A DNA stretch of 35,976 nucleotides, from NCBI GenBank assembly GCA_018136815.1, contig CM030934.1, positions 7,111,901 through 7,147,876 of the forward strand, written 5' to 3'. The translations under genes were made by a program, and so were the position numbers. The notes beneath the pieces are model-generated. The model was not told where the DNA came from and did no database searches. It saw only the letters and a list, made by a program, of their open reading frames with translations. This DNA is from Isochrysis galbana (taxonomy: Eukaryota; Haptophyta; Isochrysidales; Isochrysidaceae). Positions 1 through 10,277 of this stretch are shown here, piece after piece (the first letter of the stretch is position 1; each line of letters opens with the position of its first letter).

Positions 1-488
1 CCTAAACCCTAACCCCCTAACCTAACCCTAAAACCCTAAACCCTAACCCTAACCCTAACCCTAACCCTAACCCTAACCTAACCCTAACCCTAAAACCCTA
101 ACCCTAACCCTAACCCTAACCCTAACCCTAACCCTAACCCTAACCCTAACCCTAACCCTAACCCTAACCCTAACCCTAACCCTAACCCTAACCCTAACCC
201 TAACCCTAACCCTAACCCTAACCCTAACCCTAACCCTAACCCTAACCCTAACCCTAACCCTAACCCTAACCCTAACCCTAACCCTAACCCTAACCCTAAC
301 CCTAACCCTAACCCTAACCCTAACCCTAACCCTAACCCTAACCCTAACCCTAACCCTAACCCTAACCCTAACCCTAACCCTAACCCTAACCCTAACCCTA
401 ACCCTAACCCTAACCCTAACCCTAACCCCAACCCTAACCCTAACCCTAACCCTAACCCTAACCCTAACCCTAACCCTAACCCTAACCC

Positions 489-529
<41 letters not shown>

Positions 530-866
530 CCCTAACCCTAACCCTAACCCTAACCCTAACCCTAACCCTAACCCTAACCCTAACCCTAACCCTAACCCTA
601 ACCCTAACCCTAACCCTAACCCTAACCCTAACCCTAACCCTAACCCTAACCTAACCCTAACCCCTAACCCTAACCCTAACCCTAACCCTAACCCTAACCC
701 TAACCCCCTAACCCTAACCCTAACCCTAACCCTAACCCTAACCCTAACCCTAACCCTAACCCTAACCCTAACCCTAACCCTAACCCTAACCCTTACCCTT
801 ACCCTTACCCTTACCCTTACCCTTACCCTTACCCTTACCCTAACCCTAACCCTAACCCTAACCCTT
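1..866. repeat. Telomeric repeat array (CCCTAA)n
   Basis: Nearly uninterrupted CCCTAA hexamers read 5' to 3' on the plus strand, i.e. TTAGGG on the other strand. This is the orientation expected at the left end of a chromosome. The first ~100 bases and spots near 425, 485, 650-665 and 705 carry irregular units (CCCTAAA, CCCCTAA, CCTAA), either genuine slippage variants or long-read errors. The apparent long ORFs through it (GL or RV dipeptide repeats) are artefacts of the hexamer. Confidence 0.97.
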
Positions 867-995
867 ACCACAACCCTAACCCTTACCACAACCCTTACCA
901 CAACCCTAACCACAACCCTTACCACAACCCTAACCACAACCCTAACCACAACCCTAACCACAACCCTAACCACAACCCTAACCACAACCACAACA
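789..995. repeat. Degenerate telomere-proximal variant repeats
   Basis: About eight consecutive CCCTTA units (789-837) interrupt the canonical array. After a short return to CCCTAA, a mixed zone (866-995) alternates CCCTAA, CCCTTA and CCACAA hexamers. The hexamer phase is kept, so these look like telomere repeats that accumulated and spread point changes at the inner edge of the telomere. Single-copy-looking sequence begins at about 996. Confidence 0.9.
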
Positions 996-1286
996 AGAGA
1001 CAAGAGTGAAGTTGTGGTTGCAGAAATTTGTTTGTGTTGCAAGAGACAACGCGCGAATCCTTCTGCAACAAGAGGATTACAAGCCGTATTCCCTTTTCTT
1101 TCACACACTTTTTTTTCTTTTTTTCTACACGGGGCTGCACCACACGCAACACACAAAAAGGAGAAGCACCATCATTGCCACAAAGGGTTGAGCTCGTGCA
1201 AGGGTCACTCGCACATGTCAGCAATGAACACACAAAGGGAAAATGCAAAGCGCATACATGTCTTCAGGTTGAATGCACCAACCCTT

Positions 1287-3020
1287 TCAATCAACATCAT
1301 CACGAACGTGTGCAAGGTGCACACGTTCGCAAGGGTTCCCACTTGATGCATGTGCGTGGAAACTGCTAGATGATGGTTCTGCTTCTGTGAGACGAGAGTG
1401 CAAACAAGCCCGTTTGTGTTCTTGCAACTTGTCTTTGCACACACCGATGGAATTAAAGCAATCGTTGTTGAGAATTGGAAAGTCGATGTTGTTCATTGCC
1501 CAAGAGGTCGAATGAGATCTAAGCTCTCCCGCATTCGTCACCTGCTGGCCTCCAAGAGCACACCCAATGCTGAGACGACGAAGTTGAAGAAGAACCGCCT
1601 GAAAAAGTGAATCTTGAGGTTTTGCTCCTGTGACGCATCTCTTCAAGCCATCTTCTGCCAGCCTTTCCTCGAGAGGTTGAAGTAATGGATCGTGCTCTGG
1701 GAATGGTGCAACGTAACCAAGTTGTGGCCGCGAAGCATTCACGCTTTGTCGTATCTCCTCTTGTACCATACGGCGAAATGCTGTTCCACCACTAGGAGGT
1801 TGTGCAGTGGCAGGGGCGGGATTTGTTGGTGGCGGCTCCACCTCCTCGGCACCCACCTTCCATGCATCCTCCAAAGCAAGCAAGATCCTCTTCTGGTGTG
1901 AGTGATGTGACTGAGCAAGCGGCATTGGCTCAAGCATTTGGAGGGATTCCTTGAGCAGAGCACATGCGGTGTTGTTGGCAACACCAACACAGCTCTTTAC
2001 CAAACAAGTGAGGAGCTTGAGCGCGGAAGAAATCTCTCGGTTGACATCGGTGCGATGGATACCACACAACTGAGAATCCGACCAGATTGCATTGAGAACA
2101 CCTGCTCCACCACTTAGCACCTCTTCCATTGGCACCTTGATGATCAGAAAACGGTCAAGCCTTGAGAGGATAGCTTGAGCAAAGTCCAAAGGCGGAAGGT
2201 AATTCATCCGGAACCGACGTTCTAGCCGAATGATTCCTCCAACGTAATCCCAGCCATGAGAGAGCCTACCATGCATTTTGGCAGCATTGCGAAGATCGGT
2301 CTTTGCAATTGTGATGGAAGAAGGAACCCCGGAGAAATGTTGAGAGCGATTGTCCACGGTGTTAGCCAGGTGCTTGGTTGGTGCATAACACAACGTCTTT
2401 GTGTTCTCCAAAACCCGGCCTTCCACTGCAGGCACAACTTCATTCGGAAACTCGATGTTGTTGCGTATGAGCCATCCGGATCGCTCACTTTCCCAAGAAG
2501 ACCAGCCCCGAAAGTTTGCAACCAAAGCTTGTTGCGCTCGAGCAAAGGGAAGTAGGAGTTGCGTCTTGGCTCCGGTTCCCCTCACAAGGAGGAGGTAGGA
2601 GGAGAGACTCTCAAACTTCAACGTCATGGCAGCGTCGATTTCAAGGCTGAATGCTCCTTCATACTCTGCCAACGGTTCAAGCATCTTCATATGTGGGTCT
2701 GTGTGGTTGTGCGTAATGATGCAGATATTGAGTTTGTGCCCATAAGGGCCACCCGGTCTCGGGCCGCGCTGCCGAGGCAGCGCGGCCGTCCCCAGGGTGG
2801 GAGAGGCCTCTGCCATAAGGCATGCCTGGTGGTTCGGTGGTTCGTCCTGGGTGGTGCTGGTCCTTTGTCCTCTACAGCTTGTGGCCCACCATGAGGTGGG
2901 CCAGCATGGCTGCTGTGACTTGTGTGGCCGGGGCCACGGGCCGTGCGGCGCGACCGGGATCGCGCTCACCTGCTCGGCCTCTGCGGGCGGACGTGGTCGC
3001 TTCGCCAGCGACAGCTCCAA
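1287..3020 (-). CDS. Subtelomeric hypothetical protein, possible OTU-like C-terminal tail
   Basis: An uninterrupted 577-codon frame starting 300 bp from the telomere. I do not recognise the family as a whole. The first ~90 residues are Pro/Arg-rich and compositionally unlike the rest, so the true start may be an internal Met (for example the Met-Lys-Met near 2690). The middle ~300 residues have ordinary globular composition. Near the C terminus a stretch reading DSLFQAV (1602-1613 encodes DSLF), then a hydrophobic helix and an ELRSHSTSWAM stretch, resembles the start of an OTU cysteine-protease fold (family pattern DGNCLFRAV followed by ELR). Here the catalytic Cys position would be Ser. A hairpin leader shared with a LINE lies just upstream (3093-3111), so this may be a mobile-element or subtelomeric family gene. 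The OTU assignment is tentative and the coding status likely but unproven. Confidence 0.5.
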   Translation of the reverse strand: MELSLAKRPRPPAEAEQVSAIPVAPHGPWPRPHKSQQPCWPTSWWATSCRGQRTSTTQDEPPNHQACLMAEASPTLGTAALPRQRGPRPGGPYGHKLNICIITHNHTDPHMKMLEPLAEYEGAFSLEIDAAMTLKFESLSSYLLLVRGTGAKTQLLLPFARAQQALVANFRGWSSWESERSGWLIRNNIEFPNEVVPAVEGRVLENTKTLCYAPTKHLANTVDNRSQHFSGVPSSITIAKTDLRNAAKMHGRLSHGWDYVGGIIRLERRFRMNYLPPLDFAQAILSRLDRFLIIKVPMEEVLSGGAGVLNAIWSDSQLCGIHRTDVNREISSALKLLTCLVKSCVGVANNTACALLKESLQMLEPMPLAQSHHSHQKRILLALEDAWKVGAEEVEPPPTNPAPATAQPPSGGTAFRRMVQEEIRQSVNASRPQLGYVAPFPEHDPLLQPLEERLAEDGLKRCVTGAKPQDSLFQAVLLQLRRLSIGCALGGQQVTNAGELRSHSTSWAMNNIDFPILNNDCFNSIGVCKDKLQEHKRACLHSRLTEAEPSSSSFHAHASSGNPCERVHLAHVRDDVD

Positions 3021-3084
3021 GGGTGCTGGGGGGGGCGCCCGCGGCGGGGGACCCGAAGGAGAGGTGGGGAGCGGCGGCGCGCTC

Positions 3085-3111
3085 CATGGCGACCAACTAT
3101 AAAGTTAGTTG
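3085..3111 (-). promoter_or_regulatory. Hairpin leader, copy 1
   Basis: On the minus strand a short TATA-containing inverted repeat (CAACT...AGTTG, 3094-3111) is followed by GTCGCC and then ATGGAGCGCGCC. The LINE at 10282-10316 has a comparable hairpin followed by the identical 12 bases ATGGAGCGCGCC. A third related copy lies at 35611-35638. The ATG here opens only a 72-codon frame ending at 2872. It probably marks the 5' end of a LINE-related element. Confidence 0.5.
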
Positions 3112-3420
3112 CCATCCGGGTGGGCTATGCGTATTTGGTATCTGGTGGGGTCCCCCATCTGGATGGATCGTCGAAAACGGGCACGCAGCGCGCCCGGCAT
3201 CGGTTCGAAGTTGGGCTCTCCGGGCCTCCCTCAGCGACGGCTCAACGTTCAATGGGCTCGGCGGATGGGTGATTTCGACGAGGGTTCGGCGCGCGGCCTG
3301 CCCGATTGGCGTGACCATCCGGGTGGGCTATGCGTATTTGGTATCTGGTGGGGTCCCCCATCCGGATGGATCGTCGAAAACGGGCACGCAGCGCGCCCGG
3401 CATCGGTTCGAAATTGAGCT
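3112..3420. repeat. 203-bp period direct duplication
   Basis: About 106 bp starting CCATCCGGGTGGGCTATGCG at 3112-3217 recurs nearly identically at 3315-3420, offset by 203 bases. About six differences are visible, concentrated at the right end. The spacer (3218-3314) occurs only once. Read on the minus strand the two copies sit directly upstream of the hairpin leader, an arrangement like tandem promoter monomers in some LINE 5' UTRs. That role is inference. Confidence 0.8.
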
Positions 3421-4426
3421 TTTCAAGCTTTTGCGATTTTAGCGTCTTTTGTCTGTTTTCAATTACGTTTTGTTGTGGGGGCCCAAGGGGGGGGTCCGGG
3501 TCCTAATGGGCCCCGGATATGTGCTAGTTGGGTGTATTGGGAACTTTCTCCCGAAAAAAATCCTCAAATTTCCTCAATTCTGAGATGGTCATTTTTTACC
3601 CCTAATAAAAAAACACTGTTTGACCGCCCTATGGGTGAGTGACCGAGCTAACAATAGTTTTTCACTAGCTGCTCTAGAAGAAATAATGCACTTATGCCTC
3701 CTGCATCCCCTTTCCCCCTTCCTCTGACTGCCAACTCCCACCCTACGGCAGCCACCAGTCCCCCCCGTAAATACCACTACTGCCCCTCATGTATCTCACT
3801 CTTTTATGAGTTAACTCGACACTCGATGACTGATGCTGGGCACCAGGTGGCGAGGGCACCGTCCCCCGAGGGCGCCAACTGCGGCATGTTCGGCAACGAT
3901 CGACCGTTGCGATCGTCGAATCGCAGCGGCCTCTGTCGCGCCCCGAGCTCGTGCTGGCAAATGGTTTAAGGCGCATGGCCACGAGGTTGCCTCAAGCCCC
4001 GAGGCGATTGCTCTAAGCAACAGGCAGCGAATGATGCGAGAGCTCTCGCTATGCCGCTATTGGATCGTCATGGGCTCCCCTAACCCTCTGCAACCGCGAA
4101 ATATAGGCCAACAGCTTCATACCATAAGCCTCGGCAGCTGCAATGACAACAGAGAGCTGTGTAACATGCAACAATCAACCGCTCAAGTCGAGGATGGCAT
4201 TCACTCGTCTGCGGTTCCAGTTGGAATACAGCTGCAGGTGACACTTCGGCTCATGGTAAAAGAGGGAGCACTGCCGCCCGAGGAGGGTGGGAGAGCACAC
4301 GACCGGCACGGTATGCTCGTCGACTGCGCGTTCACCCATCACATTCATTTCGCGTCACGCATGAGGCACGCGATACGAGGACGAAGGCGAGCACATCACT
4401 GGCAGGCGGCAATGAGAACGGCCGCG
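3421..4426. other. Intergenic, no gene recognised
   Basis: No frame here has recognisable protein character. It includes G/C homopolymers (3476-3500), and an AT-richer stretch (3540-3670) holding a 16-base string CTGTTTGACCGCCCTA that recurs near 12528. The right half is the 3' flank of MORN5; the plus-strand frame crossing it is antisense to that gene. Confidence 0.6.
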
Positions 4427-4927
4427 TCACGCTGTACCGACGCGGCACTTGCTCCGCGCCCACCTCTTCTCCTCGTCCGAGGCAACCCGCAGGACGCGGC
4501 GCGAAAAGCTGTACACCTTACCCTCCTGCGGGTCGAGGTAGCCGTCTCCCACATCGTACATGCCACTCGGCAGCCTGGGCGGTGGGTGCTCATTGGTGAC
4601 CTGCGCATCGCCTGCTGGCCGCAGCCCGTCGACGTGCTCGCTAAAGAAGCGGCGGTCGCCGGCGGAGCAATACTCCCAGTCCTTCTGCGAGTACGAGAGC
4701 CCGTCCTTGAAGTCGTACGAGCCAGCCACCATCTTGCCCTTGTGCCATGTCGCGTGGAAGGTGCCGCCCCCCGGGAAGGTGAGGCTGCCCTCGCCATGGA
4801 ACTGGCCGTCAAGAAAGAGCCCGTTGTAGACTGTGCCGCTTGGAAAGGTGTAGCGGCCCTGACCTTCCTTCCTCCCCCCCACTCGCTCGCCCTCGTACGC
4901 ACCCACTCCGACGGCGACCGACGCCAT
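4427..4927 (-). CDS. MORN5: MORN repeat-containing protein 5
   Basis: A 166-residue protein matching MORN5 in length (family about 160-170) and throughout its sequence. Three consecutive MORN repeats fill the first ~80 residues: YEGERVGGRKEGQG, YNGLFLDGQFHGEG and FHATWHKGKMVAGSY. They are followed by the family's distinctive tail (DGLSYSQKDWEYC, then DRRFFSEHVDGLRPAG, then TNEHPPPRLPSGMYDVGDG). MORN motifs bind membranes or act as structural beta-hairpin rods; MORN5 is found in ciliated or flagellated lineages and associated with motile cilia or sperm flagella. The start is taken at the Met aligning with the family N terminus, about ten residues before the first repeat. No intron is needed. 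A C-rich minisatellite begins ~125 bp upstream of the start, in what should be its promoter. Identity is firm; the role is from family knowledge. Confidence 0.9.
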   Translation of the reverse strand: MASVAVGVGAYEGERVGGRKEGQGRYTFPSGTVYNGLFLDGQFHGEGSLTFPGGGTFHATWHKGKMVAGSYDFKDGLSYSQKDWEYCSAGDRRFFSEHVDGLRPAGDAQVTNEHPPPRLPSGMYDVGDGYLDPQEGKVYSFSRRVLRVASDEEKRWARSKCRVGTA

Positions 4928-5052
4928 GCGGCGGCGGCGGTTACGGCTCGAGGCGCGCCTATCGCCGCCCCCCCCCGCCGCCGCCGCCCGAGGGAACTCT
5001 GTGGGTTCTTAGTCTTTCGGCGCTTCTTAAAATAGACGGAAGCGCGGGGGTC

Positions 5053-6930
5053 CGCCTCGACCCAGATCGATCCCCTGGTGCCCCTCCCCCTCGGCCCCCT
5101 TCCCCCCCCACCCGTATCACTCTCCCTCCCCCTCGCCCCTCCCCCCCCCCCCCCACCCGTATCACTCACTCTCCCTCCCCCTCGGCCCCTCCCCCCCCCA
5201 CACCCGTATCACTCACTCTCCCTCCCCCTCGGCCCCCCTCCCCCCCCCCCACACCCGTATCACTCACTCTCCCTCCCCCTCGGCCCCCCCTCCCCCCCCC
5301 CCCCCACCCGTATCACTCACTCTCCCTCCCCCTCGGCCCCCCTCCTCCCCCCCCCCCACCCGTATCACTCACTCTCCCTCCCCCTCGGCCCCCCTCCCCC
5401 CCCCCCCACCCGTATCACTCACTCTCCCTCCCCTCGGCCCCCCTCCCCCCCCCCCCCACCCGTATCACTCACTCTCCTCCCCCTCGGCCCCCTCCCCCCC
5501 CCCCCCCACCCGTATCACTCACTCTCCCTCCCCCTCGGCCCCCCTCCCCCCCCCCCCACACCCGTATCACTCACTCTCCCTCCCCCTCGGCCCCCCCTCC
5601 CCCCCCCCCACCCGTATCACTCACTCTCCCTCCCCCTCGGCCCCCCTCCCCCCCCCCCACACCCGTATCACTCACTCACCCTCCCCCTCCCCCCCCCCCC
5701 CACCCGTATCACGTATCATTCACTCTCCCTCCCCCTCGGCCCCCCTCCCCCCCCCCCACCCGTATCACTCACTCTCCCTCCCCCTCGGCCCCTCCCCCCC
5801 CCCCCACCCGTATCACTCACTCTCCCTCCCCCTCGGCCCCCCTCCCCCCCCCCCCCACCCGTATCACTCACTCTCCCTCCCCCTCGGCCCCCCTCCCCCC
5901 CCCCCCCCCACCCGTATCACTCACTCTCCCTCCCCCTCGGCCCCCCTCCCCCCCCCCCCACCCGTATCACTCACTCTCCCTCCCCCTCGGCCCCCCCTCC
6001 CCCCCCCCCACCCGTATCACTCACTCTCCCTCCCCCTCGGCCCCCCTCCCCCCCCCCCCCCCGTATCACTCACTCTCCCTCCCCTCGGCCCCCCTCCCCC
6101 CCCCCCACCCGTATCACTCACTCTCCCTCCCCTCGGCCCCCCCTCCCCCCCCCCCCCACCCGTATCACTCACTCTCCCTCCCCTCGGCCCCCCTCCCCCC
6201 CCCCCCCACCCGTATCACTCACTCTCCCTCCCCCTCGGCCCCCCTCCCCCCCCCCCCACACCCGTATCACTCACTCTCCCTCCCCCTCGGCCCCCCTCCC
6301 CCCCCCCCACCCGTATCACTCACTCTCCCTCCCCCTCGGCCCCCCTCCCCCCCCCCCACACCCGTATCACTCACTCACCCTCCCCCTCCCCCCCCCCCCA
6401 CCCGTATCACGTATCATTCACTCTCCCTCCCCTCGCCCCCCCTCCCCCCCCCCCACCCGTATCACTCACTCTCCCTCCCCCTCGGCCCCTCCCCCCCCCC
6501 CACCCGTATCACTCACTCTCCCTCCCCCTCGGCCCCCCTCCCCCCCCCCCCCCACCCGTATCACTCACTCTCCCTCCCCTCGGCCCCCCTCCCCCCCCCC
6601 CCCCACCCGTATCACTCACTCTCCCTCCCCCTCGGCCCCCCCTCCCCCCCCCCCCACCCGTATCACTCACTCTCCCTCCCCCTCGGCCCCCCCTCCCCCC
6701 CCCCCACCCGTATCACTCACTCTCCCTCCCCCTCGGCCCCCCCTCCCCCCCCCCCCCCCCCGTATCACTCACTCTCCCTCCCCCTCGGCCCCCCCTCCCC
6801 CCCCCCCCCACCCGTATCACTCACTCTCCCTCCCCCTCGGCCCCCCCTCCCCCCCCCCCCCACCCGTATCACTCACTCTCCCTCCCCCTCGGCCCCCCCT
6901 CCCCCCCCCCCCACCCGTATCACTCTCCCC
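5053..6930. repeat. C-rich minisatellite, ~37 units of ~50 bp
   Basis: Units run CCCGTATCACTCACTCTC, then a pyrimidine stretch with CTCGG, then a run of about 10-15 C. I count about 37 CCCGTATCAC starts from 5111 to 6913, mean spacing 50 bp. C-run length varies from unit to unit. The minus strand therefore carries dozens of G-runs of 10 or more, strong G-quadruplex candidates. The Pro-rich frames of ~700 codons across it are not believable genes, because the unit is not a multiple of three and all plus frames stay open. Confidence 0.95.
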
Positions 6931-7002
6931 GAGCCGCAGGCGTTCGTGGTGGACTCGCTGGTTTAACTTCTACCGGAGCTCTCCCCGCACAGCGGCCTTC
7001 TT

Positions 7003-7177
7003 CTTCCCCCTCTCTCTCTCTCTCTCCCCAACTGAGTGCGCCGCGGAAGCGATCCGTTGGTGGTGGGGGAGAGAACGCGTTCTTCGACCAGAGAGAGAGA
7101 GGGGCGGGACGGAGAGAGAAGAGAGAGAGGCGCAAGAAGAAGAGCCGTGAGAAGAATGACAACGAGACGCTCTCTCT

Positions 7178-7220
<43 letters not shown>

Positions 7221-7260
7221 TCTCTCTCCCCCTACTCTCTCTCCTCTCTCTCTCTCTACT
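7003..7260. repeat. CT-rich simple repeat tracts
   Basis: Pyrimidine dinucleotide tracts on the plus strand at 7006-7027 and 7169-7258 (CTCTCT with occasional CC), separated by a GA-containing stretch (7070-7140). No gene is supported here. Confidence 0.9.
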
Positions 7261-7299
7261 CTCCGTTCGGTCCCACACAGTGTGCCGGGAGGAGCGCGA

Positions 7300-7680
<381 letters not shown>

Positions 7681-7706
7681 TGGTGGCCCCGCCTCTCCCT
7701 CTCCGC

Positions 7707-8576
7707 ATGGACCCCTGCGTGCCGCGATGCGGCCTCTCTCTGCACTCGGACGCTGAGAGCACGGCTGCGCTCTCATCTCCCCTCGAGGGAGTCAGCCGTA
7801 GGCCACCCACGGGAGCCATTTTGGCACAATCGCCAAAGCAGCTCTCTCCCATTCTCCTCTCAGAGCTCAGACCGCCACCCGCGCCACCGCCCACACTCAG
7901 ACTTCCCTACACCGTCCCACCGCCGCCACCGCTCGGTGCCCCACTCGGCTTCCAGCTCGCACTCACTGTCGCCGCGCTCGGCACGCTCGCGCTTCTGATC
8001 GGCATCGTGCGATGGCTGGCGGGTGCGGCCGGCCGGCGCGCGCTTGCTCTCGCCGCCGCCGCCGGACCGACCGACGGCAGCTGGATCCTGGTCAGTTTCG
8101 AGTGGACGCCGGGCGGCGATGCGGCGCCCGGTAGGATGCCGATCATGGGGATGGGCTCGACGGGAGACCTGCTCACTGCGCTCCTCGAGTACGGCGCGGA
8201 AGAGGTAGACCCCTCAATCTCGGCGCACACTGCCGAGGTGCGCTACGTCGACGAGCTAGGCATCGAGAGGCGCCTCGGCGCTAAGACGAGGTTCGAGACG
8301 GTGCGGCGCGCCAAGCTGATCATCGTGCGCCCGCTCAGCGAGAGCGAGCGGCAACGGCTGCTCGGGAGCGTCATCAGGAGAGAGGGCGGCATGCACGCAC
8401 CGCGATGCGTATGTGTGGACGCCAAGGGGCGCCGAGGCGCCGGCAAGCATGAGATCTCCATGGCGACCGCGACTGGTGACAAGGCTCTCCCGGAGGCCGA
8501 GGAGCTCGTGCACCGTGGACGTGATCCGGGCAGTGCGCCACAGGGTGGCGCTCTGGCTGTCGAGGAGGAGGTCTGA
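7707..8576 (+). CDS. Hypothetical single-pass membrane protein
   Basis: I do not recognise this family. The frame is open from 7620, but its first 29 residues are coded by the GA tract, so I take the Met at 7707 (MDPCVPRCGL), giving 289 residues. Residues 1-80 are Ser/Pro-rich, ending in a proline string. Residues ~81-103 (GFQLALTVAALGTLALLIGI then VRW) form one clear transmembrane helix, followed by an Arg-containing Ala-rich linker. Residues ~124-230 look like a small soluble domain (GSWILVSFEW, a Met/Gly-rich MPIMGMGSTG loop, a helix DLLTALLEYGAEE, then a strand AEVRYVDELG). The last ~60 residues are low-complexity and polar. No signal peptide is evident; orientation is unknown. The gene is intronless as read. 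The GC-rich wobble pattern fits coding but function cannot be assigned. Confidence 0.5.
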   Translation: MDPCVPRCGLSLHSDAESTAALSSPLEGVSRRPPTGAILAQSPKQLSPILLSELRPPPAPPPTLRLPYTVPPPPPLGAPLGFQLALTVAALGTLALLIGIVRWLAGAAGRRALALAAAAGPTDGSWILVSFEWTPGGDAAPGRMPIMGMGSTGDLLTALLEYGAEEVDPSISAHTAEVRYVDELGIERRLGAKTRFETVRRAKLIIVRPLSESERQRLLGSVIRREGGMHAPRCVCVDAKGRRGAGKHEISMATATGDKALPEAEELVHRGRDPGSAPQGGALAVEEEV

Positions 8577-10277
8577 CACCTCTCAACACGCCAAGGGCGG
8601 CCGTTCATGACGCGCGGAACCTTGTGGCGACCATCTACCCTGGCGATCGTGCTCCATGCCGATCGCCGGCCCAGCAGGCTGACTTTTCCTGCGTGCGCTT
8701 GCGGTGCGGGGATCGAATTCGAAGCGATGCTGGCGAAGCTTAGCACATGGACTTCCGAATGGCGGGGCTCGAGTGTTGCGGTCTAGCAAGGCGTGAGACG
8801 GTCACGGTGGGCAGGTCGCTAGTCTGCAAGGTGCAGCCTCTAGAGGCAGTTTGTGCGGACGTCACTCGGCGCGTGTGTTTTCATTCACTTGCCATGACAG
8901 GCGTTGCAGCATCAGGCTGTGTAGGGACAGTTAGCTTACGTTGTGCCTCAGGATCCTGACCCCTCTCCTCGCTTTCTGATGAGTTGTGGTGGAGATGAAT
9001 TTTTACATAAGACAAGGCCGCCGGGTGCGCAATGGGGAAATCGGATAGAATTATGGAACGCAAAAAGAATACAGCGATGGCTTTGTGCTTGATGTCGTCC
9101 CTTCGAGCCGGCGAAGGATGTGTCGAATGCCGCCTGGGCAGGAGAAGCAGTGAGGGCAGGCGGTGCGCACGGGCATGGCGCTGCGCAATAATCCGTCGGT
9201 GCGGTTGCCAGCATACGTTCCACGGCTCCCTTTCGGTGCGGCACTATGGATTCGCCGGATGGCGATCGGCGCGCACGATGTGAAGGCGTATAAGAAGAGC
9301 CCGCGCTCTAGACTCTAGAAGATGCCTACTGCTGCTCTAAAAACGTCTAGCTAGGTAGGACTCATCCGCACCATGCCCATGCCCCATCGCCCCGGTTTGC
9401 CCGGCCCGGTGAGCCGCTAACATCGCCCTCAGCCCACGCTCACTCCCGCTCGCCGCCAAGGCTAGGGATTGGCTCGAGCAGCTATCCAGATAACTTGGTT
9501 AACTGCCACTAACTGCTAACTGCCCTTGTGAGGCGGCAAGCAGTTATCTAACTGCCCCGTGATGCGTCCGTCGAGCAAGTAAGTAACTCAATTATTAATT
9601 ATCGTCCGTGGAGGCGACACTCGCGTTCCGTCAAAAGAGGGCCGCCAGGTGATAGTTTTGTTTGTTTTCGCTTAGAATTGTCGCATTCGTGACGAATTGT
9701 GATGGCCCATAGGGCCTGACGAAGGGCAATGAGGAGGGAGGCATGCCGACGGCAGGCGCGGCTAGGGACGGGTACAAGTTTCGCGCTCGACTCCCCCAAA
9801 TTTTGTGCTTGATTTTGTGACTTATTTTGCTCCTCCCCCCCCAAATTTTGCTCTAGATTTTGTTTAAACAACTACTATAACTAATAACTAAAGCTAGCTA
9901 CTAGCTATAGCTATACCATAGTAATATAACTTATAACTTATCAAACACAAGCATCGCCATACCGTCATGTTGTATCGGCACGCCCTAGAGGCCTAGGCCC
10001 ACGCCCAACAAGACCATGTAGGGCCTTTATATCTTCACATCATCACATCATGCCTAATGCTATCCCTAATAATCATGAGAATGCTTTGCAGAATCATTTT
10101 CATTTATTCCAATCCTCCCCGGTTGACACGCAGCAGCAAAGCGGCATGAAGCTGATCTGACAACGAATTCATTTGCACGTCCCCAAACATCAAACATGCA
10201 TTCAAGCAGAGAAAACACACGCTGCCGCCGCCGCCGACGAACTTGATTGACATGCTCGTCCTTCCTCGTAAGTCTTG
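8577..10277. other. Intergenic, no gene recognised
   Basis: No frame in either strand has recognisable domain character. The left part (8577-9300) is GC-rich. 9484-9557 is a cluster of TAACTGC-type words with self-complementary stretches, for example CAGTTA-TC-TAACTG near 9540-9553. 9590-9960 is markedly AT-richer, with a TAGCTA-rich segment (9880-9930). The last part is the 5' flank of the LINE and may be its 5' UTR. Confidence 0.6.

Noticed and set aside
90-1156. Long minus-strand frames coding Gly-Leu and Arg-Val repeats
   Set aside because: They are direct translations of telomere hexamers and their variants.
3198-3212. GGTTCGAA in the 203-bp repeat as a Pol III B box (SINE)
   Set aside because: The B-box consensus tail is missing and no A box at suitable distance is visible.
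3833-5035. 400-codon plus-strand frame
   Set aside because: It is antisense to MORN5, which has clear family identity; no domain character of its own.
4840-7150. Two plus-strand Pro-rich frames of ~700 codons
   Set aside because: They follow a 50-bp C-rich minisatellite that is open in all plus frames; there is no sequence outside the repeat to support a protein.
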